Source: Morganella morganii_D
GTDB taxonomy: Bacteria > Pseudomonadota > Gammaproteobacteria > Enterobacterales > Enterobacteriaceae
Direction: 5' to 3'
Length of the DNA: 64,000 bases
Assembly: GCA_044772875.1 (NCBI GenBank)
Contig: CP173058.1
Location: forward strand, 1,736,001-1,800,000
Both the position numbers and the translations under genes were made by a program. The notes under the pieces are model-generated. The model had not been told where the DNA came from. It was given only the letters and a program-made list of their open reading frames with translations, and did not search any database. This document shows, piece after piece, positions 44,904 to 53,933 of this stretch (position 1 is the stretch's first letter; every line of letters begins with the position of its first letter).

Positions 44904-45833
44904 TTATTTGAAAAGTTTAAAAGCATCATGATGTTCTGCTAATTGATCACGAGTTAACATAAAGACACCGTCCCCTCCGTTTTCAAACGCAAGCCAGATA
45001 AACGGCACATCCGGGAATTCTGCCATCAGATGCACCTGACTGTTACCGACTTCACAAATCAGCACGGCATCTTCAGACATATAATCCGGGGCATTTGCGA
45101 GGATCCGGCGTACCAGTTTCAGGCCGTCACTGCCCGCAGCCAGCGCCAGCTCAGGCTCGACGCGGAATTCATCCGGCAGATCACTCATGTCTTCCGCATC
45201 CACATACGGCGGATTGGTGACAATCAGGTCATATTTCACCGCCGGCAGGTCGTTAAACAGATCTGAACGCATCGGCACCACACGGTGAGATAAGCCGTGA
45301 TTTTCAATGTTCATTTCTGTGACTTCCAGCACATCGGCGGAAATGTCTGCCGCGTCGACTTCTGCATCCGGGAACTCATAGGCACAGGCAATCGCAATAC
45401 AACCGCTGCCGGTACAGAGATCCAGAATCGTTTCCGGCTCAGAATCCAGCAGTCCCGCAAAGTGATTATTAATCAGCTCACCAATCGGTGAACGTGGGAT
45501 CAGCACGCGCTCATCAACATAAAATTCATGGCCGCAGAACCAGGAACGGTTAGTCAGGTACGGCACCGGTACACGCTCGGTGATCCGGCGCAGCACACGT
45601 TCCACAATGCGGTGACGTTCTGAGGATGTCAGCCGGGACTGATACAGCTCAGCGGGTAAATCCAGAGGCAGAAACAGTGTCGGCAGTACCAGCTGGAGGG
45701 CTTCATCCCAGGCATTATCTGTGCCGTGGCCGTAGTAAATGTTGGCCGCATTAAAACGGCTCATTGCCCAGCGCAGCATATCCTGCAGCGTGTGAAGCTC
45801 ACTGACGGCTTCATCAACGTAAATTTTATCCAA
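44904..45833 (-). CDS. prmB: 50S ribosomal protein L3 glutamine methyltransferase PrmB
   Basis: Methylates a glutamine of ribosomal protein L3. The SAM-binding motif ILDLCTGSGCIAIACAYEFP and the catalytic NPPY (LIVTNPPYVDAEDM) are present. The start is taken as TTG 45833 (reads M-DKIYVDEAVSELHTL), because GGAGG stands 4 bases upstream and the protein then has E. coli length (309 residues). The frame is open for 18 more codons to ATG 45887, but those have no family similarity. It is divergent from smrB. Confidence 0.92.
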   Translation of the reverse strand: MDKIYVDEAVSELHTLQDMLRWAMSRFNAANIYYGHGTDNAWDEALQLVLPTLFLPLDLPAELYQSRLTSSERHRIVERVLRRITERVPVPYLTNRSWFCGHEFYVDERVLIPRSPIGELINNHFAGLLDSEPETILDLCTGSGCIAIACAYEFPDAEVDAADISADVLEVTEMNIENHGLSHRVVPMRSDLFNDLPAVKYDLIVTNPPYVDAEDMSDLPDEFRVEPELALAAGSDGLKLVRRILANAPDYMSEDAVLICEVGNSQVHLMAEFPDVPFIWLAFENGGDGVFMLTRDQLAEHHDAFKLFK

Positions 45834-46028
45834 AGTGCCTCCGGCGGGGTAAAACAAAATAAGATTTCTGATAGCGTAGTTTGCCATGAAGTTGCTGCTA
45901 AATCAGCATATCTTGTGAAATGCACTGCAATTTTCCGGGCAGCGCCTGTCAACCGTGACCGGCAGTATGGCGTCAACATCCTTAAAAAAATCAGTTACAC
46001 TATGGAAAATAATAAGTGATGAGATGTT

Positions 46029-46574
46029 ATGAAAAAGAAGACGCCCCTGACTGATGATGACCTGAACCTGTTTAAAGAGGCTATCAGCGGGACACGCAAA
46101 ATCAGACAGGATATTGTTGTACACCCGAAACCACGGGGCAGTATGACTAAAATTGCACCTGAACGGCTGTTGCAGGATCAGATTGATGCCAGTTTTTATT
46201 TCTCTGATGAATACCGCCCGAACCTGGATATGGACGGCCCGGCGCGCTATCTGCGGGAAAATGCCAGCCCGTATGAGCTGAAGAAACTGCGTCGCGGGGA
46301 CTATGTGCCGGAGCTGTTTTTAGATCTGCACGGACTGACTCAGCTTCAGGCCAAACAGGAAATTGGTGCACTGATAGCCGCAGCCCGTCGGGAAAACACT
46401 TATTGTGTCTGTATTATGCACGGACACGGCAAACATGTACTGAAACAGCAGACGCCTTTATGGCTGGCACAGCACCCGGATGTGATCGCCTTTCACCAGG
46501 CACCGAAGGAATGGGGCGGTACAGCAGCCTTACTGCTGCTGATTGAGATTGCTGAAACCGCCCGGCGCGAGTAA
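46029..46574 (+). CDS. smrB: Smr-domain ribosome rescue endonuclease SmrB
   Basis: A 181-residue protein with an N-terminal basic arm and a C-terminal Smr domain (about 95-175) carrying LFLDLHGLTQLQAKQEI and MHGHGKHVLK. The E. coli homologue cleaves mRNA between collided ribosomes. Its stop codon directly adjoins the stop of sixA on the other strand. Confidence 0.94.
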   Translation: MKKKTPLTDDDLNLFKEAISGTRKIRQDIVVHPKPRGSMTKIAPERLLQDQIDASFYFSDEYRPNLDMDGPARYLRENASPYELKKLRRGDYVPELFLDLHGLTQLQAKQEIGALIAAARRENTYCVCIMHGHGKHVLKQQTPLWLAQHPDVIAFHQAPKEWGGTAALLLLIEIAETARRE

Positions 46575-47045
46575 TCAGTCAATCTGTCCGGGACCGCGGT
46601 GCCAGAGCAGTGTGCCGCGTCCGTCGTTATCAAGTTCGATACAGGCAACAGAGGATGTTGCAAACATCGGTGCTGTTTCCTGCGGACACAACGCCGCCAC
46701 CAGATAACCAACCAGCGGCAGATGTGATACCACCAGTACCCCTTTACGCCCTTCTTCTGCCAGAAAACGAAGATAATCCGCCACGTTCTCCGCATTTCCG
46801 GAAGGAGTCAGTCCCGGCATCACTTCTTCCTGAACCGGTAAACTCATCTCATCACGGATTTCGGTCAGTGTCTGCTCTGCCCGCAGATACGGGCTGACCA
46901 GAATGGTATCTGTCTGAAAATGCAACCCGGCAAGCCATTTTGCCATACAGCGGGAATCTGTTATCCCTTTTTCGGTAAGGGGCCGGACTGAATCACTGGC
47001 GGCCTGCAAAGCAGCATCGCCATGTCGCATAATGAAAACTTGCAT
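46575..47045 (-). CDS. sixA: phosphohistidine phosphatase SixA
   Basis: A histidine-phosphatase-family protein that removes phosphate from histidine phosphotransfer proteins (ArcB, nitrogen-PTS in E. coli). The RHG motif with the catalytic His8 (FIMRHGDAA) lies at the N terminus; a second conserved histidine is in VVSHLPLVGYL. 156 residues. It is convergent with smrB with no spacer at all. Confidence 0.94.
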   Translation of the reverse strand: MQVFIMRHGDAALQAASDSVRPLTEKGITDSRCMAKWLAGLHFQTDTILVSPYLRAEQTLTEIRDEMSLPVQEEVMPGLTPSGNAENVADYLRFLAEEGRKGVLVVSHLPLVGYLVAALCPQETAPMFATSSVACIELDNDGRGTLLWHRGPGQID

Positions 47046-47274
47046 ACGTCACCGTCTGAACAGGACGGATACGGTCATGTCTACCCGGCCGTATCACATC
47101 AAAGAATGATCTGTTTAAAATTATCGTTATTTCTGCGTCCCCGTCAGGGGAAGTGAAAGGCATTCTGCCTCAAATCAGTCATAATTAAAATGATTCAGCA
47201 CAGAGATAAACCTGAATTTTGTTCAGAACCTGTTCAGAAAAATGAAACAACGGCCCGGAGTATCCGGCTCCTTT

Positions 47275-49428
47275 TCAATAAAAACAGCGATTCTCCGCAG
47301 CACGTTGCTGTAATGCCTCACACGGTATGAAGCGATCACCGTAACGGGCCGCCAGCGCCGTCAGTTTTTCTGTCACAGCGGCGGCGGACAGGCTATCCAT
47401 ATAGTAAAACGGCCCGCCAAGAAACGGCGGAAAACCGATGCCGAATACCGCGCCGATATCCCCGTCTGCCGGTGAGCGGATAACCTGTTCATCCAGCGCC
47501 CTTACGGCCTCATTGAGCATCATCATCAGACAACGATCCGTAATCTCCTGTGGTGTCAGATGTTCCTGCACTGTTATGCCCAGCAACGGGTAAATTTGTT
47601 TATCTGCTTTACGCGACACTTTGCGGCCACAGCGTTTCCACCACGGCAACGGTGTGTAATCATAAAGTCCGCGCTTATTTTTCTTCCCCAGCCGGTTGTC
47701 AGGGAAAAGCGCATCCAACTGCGGCGGCAATGCAAACCGCTCACCAAATGCGGCCTCCAGCACCGGCATGATTTTCGTACCGACATCAATACCCACTTCA
47801 TCCAGCAGCGCGAGCGGCCCTAAAGGAAAGCCGAAGTCAGTCAGTGCCTTATCAATTTTTTCCGGCGGTTCACCTTCAACCAGACAACGCAGTGCTTCCG
47901 TAATATAAGGTGCCAGGATACGGTTAACATAAAATCCGGCTTTATCACCGACCACAATCGCCGTTTTTCCCTGTCTGCGCGCCAGTTGCAGCGTGGTTGC
48001 CAGAGTCACGGCATCTGTACCTTCATGAGGAATAATTTCCGCCAGCGGCATTTTTTCAGCCGGACTGAAATAATGCAGCCCGATGACTTTCCCGGGCCGT
48101 GACGCCTTCGCGGCAATATCGCGGATAGGCAGTGATGACGTATTCGAGGCAAAAATGGTATCCGGTGATGTCACGGCTTCGGTTTCAGCAATCATCTGCT
48201 GTTTGAGTGCCAGAGATTCAAAAACCGCTTCCGCCACAAAATCAATGCGGTGAAATCCCCGGTAATCCGTAGTACCGGTCATACCACTCATCAGGTGTGT
48301 CCGCTCACGCGGGGAAAGCCGTCTGCGTTTTATCTGTTTACTCAGATGCTGCCAAAAAAAAGCCAGTGCTTTGCTGACACCCTCCGGTGAAACATCTTTA
48401 ATTCTGACCGGTAACCCCGCACGCTGACGGGTAATCGTGGCGATTCCTGCCCCCATCAAGCCCCCCCCCAATACTGCCACATGATGCAGCTCTGCGGGTT
48501 TCACATCATCAGTTGCATCTTTTTTCAGTGCAGTTGAGGCAAAAAAGAGATGGCGGAGTGCGCCGGATACCGGCGTGACCACCAGTTTACCGAATGCGGC
48601 GGCTTCAGCTTTAAGCCCGGCCTCCTGCCCTTTCTCCAGCCCGCACTGCACTACATCAATAATCTGCTCTGCGGCCGGATAATGTCCGCCGCTGCGGCGG
48701 CGAACCTGCTTACGGGTCATACGAAAAATGATATCCCGCAATCCCTTCATTTTTTCCAGCCTCTGCCGGAAAGGTAACGGAGCCCGCTGTGCCGGATTTG
48801 CCGACAATGCACGAGCCACCGCTGTTTCCAGTAAAATGTCGGACGGAACAATGTCATCGGCCAGACGCATTTTTACCGCCTGTTTTGCCCGTAACTGCCG
48901 TCCGGTCAACATCATATCCAGTGCGGCCACCAGCCCGGTCAGGGCAGGAAGACGCTGAGTACCGCCGGAACCGGGTAACAGCCCCAGTTGTACTTCCGGC
49001 AGGCCGAGCCGGGTTTTATCACTGTCGGTAACAACACGACTGTGGCAAGCCATTGCCAGCTCCAGACCGCCGCCGAGGCAACTGCCGTGAATAGCCGCCA
49101 CAACCGGCAGAGGATAATTTTCAATCAGATTAAACAGCCGTTGCCCTGATTCCGAAAGTGCCTGCGCCTGTGCAGCCCCGGTACACCCCGCAATCATATG
49201 AATGTCAGCCCCGGCGATAAACGTATCCGGCTTGCCGGAGATAATCACCATTGCTCTCAATCCCGGAATTTGCCGGGCATCACGCAGTACTGCCTCAAAC
49301 TGCGCGGCAAATTCAGCCTTCAGGGTATTCACTTTTTCACCGGGAACATCAATAGTGATGACCCCTGTGTAATCCGGACGTACTGTCAGGCGGAAGGCAG
49401 AAGGTATTTCATCATGCGGTATCATCAT
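47275..49428 (-). CDS. fadJ: fatty acid oxidation complex subunit alpha FadJ
   Basis: Enoyl-CoA hydratase and 3-hydroxyacyl-CoA dehydrogenase of the anaerobic-type beta-oxidation complex. The N-terminal crotonase domain has IAGADI and GSCLGGGLELAMACHSRV; the middle has the Rossmann motif AVLGGGLMGAGIATITRQ and the dehydrogenase FFSPAEKMPL with the following KAGFYVNRILAPY. 717 residues. It starts 12 bases after fadI and forms an operon with it under a FadR-like site. Confidence 0.96.
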   Translation of the reverse strand: MMIPHDEIPSAFRLTVRPDYTGVITIDVPGEKVNTLKAEFAAQFEAVLRDARQIPGLRAMVIISGKPDTFIAGADIHMIAGCTGAAQAQALSESGQRLFNLIENYPLPVVAAIHGSCLGGGLELAMACHSRVVTDSDKTRLGLPEVQLGLLPGSGGTQRLPALTGLVAALDMMLTGRQLRAKQAVKMRLADDIVPSDILLETAVARALSANPAQRAPLPFRQRLEKMKGLRDIIFRMTRKQVRRRSGGHYPAAEQIIDVVQCGLEKGQEAGLKAEAAAFGKLVVTPVSGALRHLFFASTALKKDATDDVKPAELHHVAVLGGGLMGAGIATITRQRAGLPVRIKDVSPEGVSKALAFFWQHLSKQIKRRRLSPRERTHLMSGMTGTTDYRGFHRIDFVAEAVFESLALKQQMIAETEAVTSPDTIFASNTSSLPIRDIAAKASRPGKVIGLHYFSPAEKMPLAEIIPHEGTDAVTLATTLQLARRQGKTAIVVGDKAGFYVNRILAPYITEALRCLVEGEPPEKIDKALTDFGFPLGPLALLDEVGIDVGTKIMPVLEAAFGERFALPPQLDALFPDNRLGKKNKRGLYDYTPLPWWKRCGRKVSRKADKQIYPLLGITVQEHLTPQEITDRCLMMMLNEAVRALDEQVIRSPADGDIGAVFGIGFPPFLGGPFYYMDSLSAAAVTEKLTALAARYGDRFIPCEALQQRAAENRCFY

Positions 49429-49440
49429 CAGTCTCCCGTC

Positions 49441-50733
49441 TTATTCAGTTTCCCAGATCATCGCCACGCCGAGGCCGCCCGCCGCACAGGCCGTGGTCAT
49501 TGCAAAACCGCCGCCCCGCCGCTGCAACTCCCGTAATGTCTGCGTCACCATCCGGGCACCGGTAGCCGCAAAAGGATGCCCGTAGGCAATTGACCCGCCG
49601 AGAACATTAAACCGCACCGGATCCACCTCACCCATCGCCGCTGTCCGGTTAAGTTTTTCACAGGCAAAAGTATTGCTGGCAAAACATTGCAGGTTAGTCA
49701 GTACCTGCGCGGCAAAGGCTTCATGCATATCAATCAGTGTCAGGTCAGATAATGTCAGTCCGGCACGATCAAGCGCCATTGGTGCTGCATAAGACGGCCC
49801 CAGCAACATATCTTCCTGCACCGCGTTGCCCGTGAATGCATAGCTGCGCAGGAACCCCAGCGGGGTCAGACCGAGTTCACGGGCGCGTGTTTCGGTCGTC
49901 ATCAGCACGGCAGCCGCACCGTCTGTCAGCGGTGTGCTGTTTGCTGCTGTCACCGTACCGTGGCGTTTATCAAATGCCGGTTTCAGTTGCGCATAGCTGC
50001 CCGGCAGTGAATTCTTCCGCAAGGTATTATCTTCTTCACAGATTTGGCTGAACGGCGGGAAACGGGCTGTCATCACCTCATCGCGCAGAACCCCGGATGT
50101 CCATGCCTGCGTGGCGGCCTGATGTGACTGGTGCGCAAACGCATCCTGAGCCTGACGGCTGATATGGTAACGTTTTGCCATCTGTTCGGCGGTATCGCCC
50201 ATACGCAGACCGGTGGAGTATTCCGCCACCGCCGGGGCAACCGGCAGGAGGTCGCGCGGCCGCAAAGCCCCCAGCAGCCGGAGTTTCTGCGATAATTTTC
50301 GCGCTTTACTGAGATCCAGCAACACCCCGGCCAGTTTGCGTGACACACCGATCGGAAGCACAGAGGCGGAATCTGCTCCGCCCGCTACAGCTATCTGACT
50401 TTGTCCGCACTGTATCGCCTGTGCGGCACCCGCAATCGCCTGAAAACTGGTGGCACAGGCACGGGTAACCGAGTACGCATCCGTTGTCACCGGCAACCCT
50501 GTACTGAGGACAATTTCACGGGCGATGTTGGGTGCAGCAGGCATCTGTATCACCTGGCCGAAAACGACAAGATCGACCAGTTCTGCCGGAAATGACTGAC
50601 GAAAAAGGAGTTCCTGCACTACCGCCCGTCCCAGCTCAACCGCCGGAATATCACGGTATACCGTGGACTGCCGGGTAAACGGAGTCCGCAATCCGTCAAC
50701 AATTGCAATGCGTTCTGCCTGTGCCTGCTTCAT
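49441..50733 (-). CDS. fadI: 3-ketoacyl-CoA thiolase FadI
   Basis: The thiolase subunit of the FadIJ complex, cleaving 3-ketoacyl-CoA to acetyl-CoA plus a shortened acyl-CoA. The nucleophilic cysteine is in YSVTRACATSFQAIAGAAQ; GGSIAYGHPFAATGARM and the C-terminal CAAGGLGVAMIWE carry the catalytic histidine and second cysteine. 430 residues. First gene of fadI-fadJ. Confidence 0.96.
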   Translation of the reverse strand: MKQAQAERIAIVDGLRTPFTRQSTVYRDIPAVELGRAVVQELLFRQSFPAELVDLVVFGQVIQMPAAPNIAREIVLSTGLPVTTDAYSVTRACATSFQAIAGAAQAIQCGQSQIAVAGGADSASVLPIGVSRKLAGVLLDLSKARKLSQKLRLLGALRPRDLLPVAPAVAEYSTGLRMGDTAEQMAKRYHISRQAQDAFAHQSHQAATQAWTSGVLRDEVMTARFPPFSQICEEDNTLRKNSLPGSYAQLKPAFDKRHGTVTAANSTPLTDGAAAVLMTTETRARELGLTPLGFLRSYAFTGNAVQEDMLLGPSYAAPMALDRAGLTLSDLTLIDMHEAFAAQVLTNLQCFASNTFACEKLNRTAAMGEVDPVRFNVLGGSIAYGHPFAATGARMVTQTLRELQRRGGGFAMTTACAAGGLGVAMIWETE

Positions 50734-50772
50734 TCGTTCATCCTTACATGATGAGAGGTTATCACGAACTGA

Positions 50773-50789
50773 CGGTGGTCTGACCTGAT
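50773..50789. promoter_or_regulatory. FadR operator of fadIJ
   Basis: The core TGGTCTGACCTGAT matches the FadR consensus AACTGGTCTGACCTGTT nearly perfectly over positions 4-15. It lies 40 bases before fadI on the minus strand, where repression by FadR is expected. Confidence 0.7.
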
Positions 50790-50884
50790 TTCATTGTTAA
50801 CATCATGTTGCATTCACGCAATATGAATAGCGGAAAAATGCGAGGTGGCTCAGGGAAATAAACTTTTCATAGATAGAAAACAGA

Positions 50885-50916
50885 TAAAAAAAGGCCCCCA
50901 TATTCATCGGAGGCCT
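50885..50916 (-). terminator. rho-independent terminator of yfcZ
   Basis: Read on the minus strand, the stem AGGCC-x-CC / GG-x-GGCCT with an 11-base loop is followed by seven T. It lies 30 bases past the yfcZ stop. Confidence 0.8.
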
Positions 50917-50945
50917 GAATTTAGTTTGCGTATTATTCGGATGAA

Positions 50946-51242
50946 TTAACGCAGACCCAGTTCAAAGATCAGTGTTTCAGCCTGGCAGCTGAAAGTGAAA
51001 TCCGCTTTCAGCTCAACACCATCAGCAGTTTCTTTATATTCGCTGTGGATTTTGCATGGCTCAGAGGCTGCTGCATTTGCTTTGGCAGTCAGTGTCGCCA
51101 TCATCTGCTCAGCATCTGCTTTAGATGCAAATACGCGTCCGAAAGAAGAGGTGCAGCTTTCGTTATCAATAATAGTGCCTACATCCACACAGCAGCATGC
51201 TGCGGTTTCTTCTGCGCTGCACAGTTTTTTTTCGTCAGCCAT
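50946..51242 (-). CDS. yfcZ: YfcZ/YiiS family protein
   Basis: A 98-residue protein matching E. coli YfcZ, with the cysteine-rich N terminus (CSAEETAACCCVDVGTIIDNESC) and the conserved C terminus (FTFSCQAETLIFELGLR). The function is unknown; the cysteine cluster could bind metal. It is divergent from fadL and has its own terminator. Confidence 0.92.
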   Translation of the reverse strand: MADEKKLCSAEETAACCCVDVGTIIDNESCTSSFGRVFASKADAEQMMATLTAKANAAASEPCKIHSEYKETADGVELKADFTFSCQAETLIFELGLR

Positions 51243-51579
51243 TTCAGTCTCCCGTTAGTTAAAAATAGCCTGCAGTCTTAGTACTGAATCATACCATTTA
51301 TCAAAGTAAACCATAAAAATTCAATCTATTGTTTGATCTACTCGGGCTAAAGCCACTTTTTGCCCTGAAAAAAATCATTATTGTTAATTTTTTGTTACCT
51401 AAATCTCATTTCTGCATCTCAATCCGCCTGTTTTATACAAAAAAATAACATTTCAGTGTGCTGATTCTATACTCTCTCAACTGGTCTGATTTGTCATATC
51501 CACAAGCAAACATACAATCCGGCGCTACTTCTAACTACCAAAGTAGTACATAAACAAAATAAACAAGAGGGTTTTGGTC
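51243..51579. promoter_or_regulatory. divergent yfcZ/fadL control region
   Basis: 337 AT-rich bases with no gene. It contains a plausible -10 (TATACT at 51468-51473) immediately upstream of the FadR-like site for fadL (51479-51495), and must also contain the yfcZ promoter. Confidence 0.55.
51479..51495. promoter_or_regulatory. FadR operator of fadL
   Basis: AACTGGTCTGATTTGTC matches the FadR consensus AACTGGTCTGACCTGTT in 14 of 17 positions, with the first 11 perfect. It lies just downstream of a TATACT box, so bound FadR would block fadL transcription when no long-chain acyl-CoA is present. Confidence 0.75.
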
Positions 51580-52920
51580 ATGAACCAGAAAAACCTGTTC
51601 ACTCGTTCAGCACTGGCAGTGGCAGTTTCGTTAACAGCAACACAGACTTTTGCGGCGGGTTTTCAATTAAATGAGTATTCCACGTCTGCACTCGGACGCG
51701 CATTTTCAGGGGAAGGTGCCGTGGCAGATGATGCCAGCGTCGGCAGCCGCAACCCGGCAGCAATGACATTATTTGATCGCCCTTCTATGTCCGCAGGTGC
51801 GATTCTGATCAACCCGTCAGTGGATATCAGCGGCAAATCCCCGCTGACCGGTAACAGCACTGACGCTAAAGATATCGCGCCAAGCGCTGTGGTACCGAAT
51901 CTGCATTTTATTATGCCGATTAATGAAAAATGGTCAGTCGGCGCATCAACCACCACAAACTACGGCCTGGCAACTGAGTTCAAAGATAACTACTCCGCCG
52001 GTGCTATCGGCGGTAAAACCGATCTCGTTACTGCCAACTTTAACGTGGCGGGCGCTTACCGTCTGAATGACAATTTCAGCTTTGGTCTGGGGCTGAATGC
52101 CGTTTATGCCGATGCTGAGATTTCCCGTCATACTGGTGAATTAGGCCAGGTTGCGGCAGGGCTGACCAAAAATCCTGCATTAGCAAAAATTCCTGCAAAC
52201 TCTAATCTTGCCAGGCTGAAAGGTGATGGCTGGGGTTACGGCTGGAACGCCGGTATGTTATATGAACCGGATAAAGACAATCGTTTCAGCCTGACCTACC
52301 GTTCCAAAGTCACGGTGAAATTTAAAGACGGGGACTTCACCCAAAATATCCCGGGGCTTCTTGATCGTTCCGCCAAAGGTAAGCTGGATCTGAATTTACC
52401 GGATGTCTGGGAATTCTCAGCTTATCACCGCGTAGCACCAAAATGGGCAGTTCACTATACCTTTGCTTATACCGGCTGGGACACGTTTAAAGAGCTGAAA
52501 GCAACAGATAAAGGAAACGGCGACGTTCTGTTTGAAAAGCATGAAGGTTTTGAAAATGCATACCGTGTAGCATTAGGTACCACCTATTATCACGACGATA
52601 ACTGGACCTTCCGCGGTGGTATTGCTTTTGATGACAGCCCGGTACCGGCAAACAACCGCTCAATTTCCATTCCGGACCAGGATCGTATCTGGTTCAGCCT
52701 GGGTTCAACTTATGCATTTAATAAAGATGCCTCTGTTGATGTGGGCGTTGCCTATATGCATGGCCGCAAAGTCGATATCTCTGAGCCGTTGATGAGCAAA
52801 GATCAGCTTGCAGCTATCGGCGGTAAACTGGGAAATCCGAACCTGCAAATGCCAAATTACGAGTTCAGCTCCTCCGGTAAAGCCTGGTTATACGGCGTTA
52901 ATTTTAACTACACCTTCTGA
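51580..52920 (+). CDS. fadL: long-chain fatty acid outer-membrane transporter FadL
   Basis: An outer-membrane beta-barrel for uptake of long-chain fatty acids. The signal peptide is MNQKNLFTRSALAVAVSLTATQTFA, and the mature start AGFQLNEYSTSALGRAFSGEGAVADDASVGSRNPAAM carries the hatch-domain motif with NPA. The protein ends in an aromatic C-terminal strand (LYGVNFNYTF). ATG 51580 is taken as the start from the family N terminus; GAGGG lies about 9-13 bases upstream. 446 residues. Confidence 0.96.
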   Translation: MNQKNLFTRSALAVAVSLTATQTFAAGFQLNEYSTSALGRAFSGEGAVADDASVGSRNPAAMTLFDRPSMSAGAILINPSVDISGKSPLTGNSTDAKDIAPSAVVPNLHFIMPINEKWSVGASTTTNYGLATEFKDNYSAGAIGGKTDLVTANFNVAGAYRLNDNFSFGLGLNAVYADAEISRHTGELGQVAAGLTKNPALAKIPANSNLARLKGDGWGYGWNAGMLYEPDKDNRFSLTYRSKVTVKFKDGDFTQNIPGLLDRSAKGKLDLNLPDVWEFSAYHRVAPKWAVHYTFAYTGWDTFKELKATDKGNGDVLFEKHEGFENAYRVALGTTYYHDDNWTFRGGIAFDDSPVPANNRSISIPDQDRIWFSLGSTYAFNKDASVDVGVAYMHGRKVDISEPLMSKDQLAAIGGKLGNPNLQMPNYEFSSSGKAWLYGVNFNYTF

Positions 52921-52942
52921 TTTTCCCGGCTGAGTGCGTAAA

Positions 52943-52971
52943 AAAAGTTCTGATCACTGATCAGAACTTTT
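52943..52971. terminator. bidirectional terminator between fadL and mlaA
   Basis: A 14-bp perfect stem (52943-52956 with 52958-52971) with runs of A before and T after, placed between two convergent genes, so it works on both strands. Confidence 0.85.
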
Positions 52972-52992
52972 TGTTTATCTGCCACAGACAAA

Positions 52993-53751
52993 CTATTCAC
53001 TGTCAATTGAATCCAGATCATCGGCAATCGCGGCCGCATTCGGGTTTTCCTGTACCTTCAGTTCTCCGCCTGATGCCAGGAAATCATTACGCTGGAAATA
53101 GGCTTCACGCATCATCAGATACGGGTCGCTGGAGTTATGCAGAACACCTTCCGCATCCAGTGCCTGTGCACGATTATCGATACCTTCGATAGCCCATTTA
53201 CCGACACCCATCCAGATTGTCAGATAACTCAGCATCGGATACGTGGTATCCAGCCAGTCGCCGCCATCCACCCGCGGTGTCCAGCCGCCATAGCCCGGAA
53301 TAACCACGTAAGGCCCGTACCCGACACCATAGTTTCCTAAGGTATTACCAAAACGGGCCGGTTCTGTTTTTGCCAGTTTCGGGTTCGCCATAGACGCAAC
53401 ATCAATCAGGCCGCCCAGTCCGAAGACCGTATTCAGGAAAAAGCGGTTAAAATGCTTGAATCCCTGATAAAAATCACCGCGCAGAAAATTGTTGACCATA
53501 CTGGCCGGCTCTTCGAGGTTACCGAGGAAGTTGATGGTACCGTTTCGTGCCGGTGCCGGCACATAATCACGCCAGGCGACCGCAACCGGTCTGAGCACAT
53601 AGGGATCCAGCACATTATAGTTAAAATCGAACATTGTGCGGTTAAACCCTTCAAGCGGATCACTGCGCGTTCCCGGTGTCTGATCCGAACTTGCGCACCC
53701 GCCAATGAGCAGCACCGCAGCAAGTGTCAGGCCACTAACCTGATACTTCAT
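52993..53751 (-). CDS. mlaA: outer-membrane lipid asymmetry lipoprotein MlaA (VacJ)
   Basis: Removes misplaced phospholipids from the outer leaflet of the outer membrane and passes them to the Mla transport chain. The lipobox is LIGGC with the modified C19 in the first 20 residues; SDPLEGFNRTMFDFNYNVLDPYVLRPVAVAWRDYVP and the following NFLGNLEEP are conserved. ATG 53751 is chosen for GGAG 7 bases upstream. 252 residues, family length. Confidence 0.95.
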   Translation of the reverse strand: MKYQVSGLTLAAVLLIGGCASSDQTPGTRSDPLEGFNRTMFDFNYNVLDPYVLRPVAVAWRDYVPAPARNGTINFLGNLEEPASMVNNFLRGDFYQGFKHFNRFFLNTVFGLGGLIDVASMANPKLAKTEPARFGNTLGNYGVGYGPYVVIPGYGGWTPRVDGGDWLDTTYPMLSYLTIWMGVGKWAIEGIDNRAQALDAEGVLHNSSDPYLMMREAYFQRNDFLASGGELKVQENPNAAAIADDLDSIDSE

Positions 53752-53933
53752 ATGTTTCTCCATGCCAAAACGTGAGTAAATTTTACAGTTTCACGTATCT
53801 ATAATAGGTCAATATTACCCGGATTTTGTATATTTGTGTATGTAAATCATGCCGAAATTACCGGGTTACCCCGGAGCCGCAGAGTGGTATCCTGCTCTTC
53901 CGGTCAGTTTTCAGCGGCAACACAGGAGCTATC

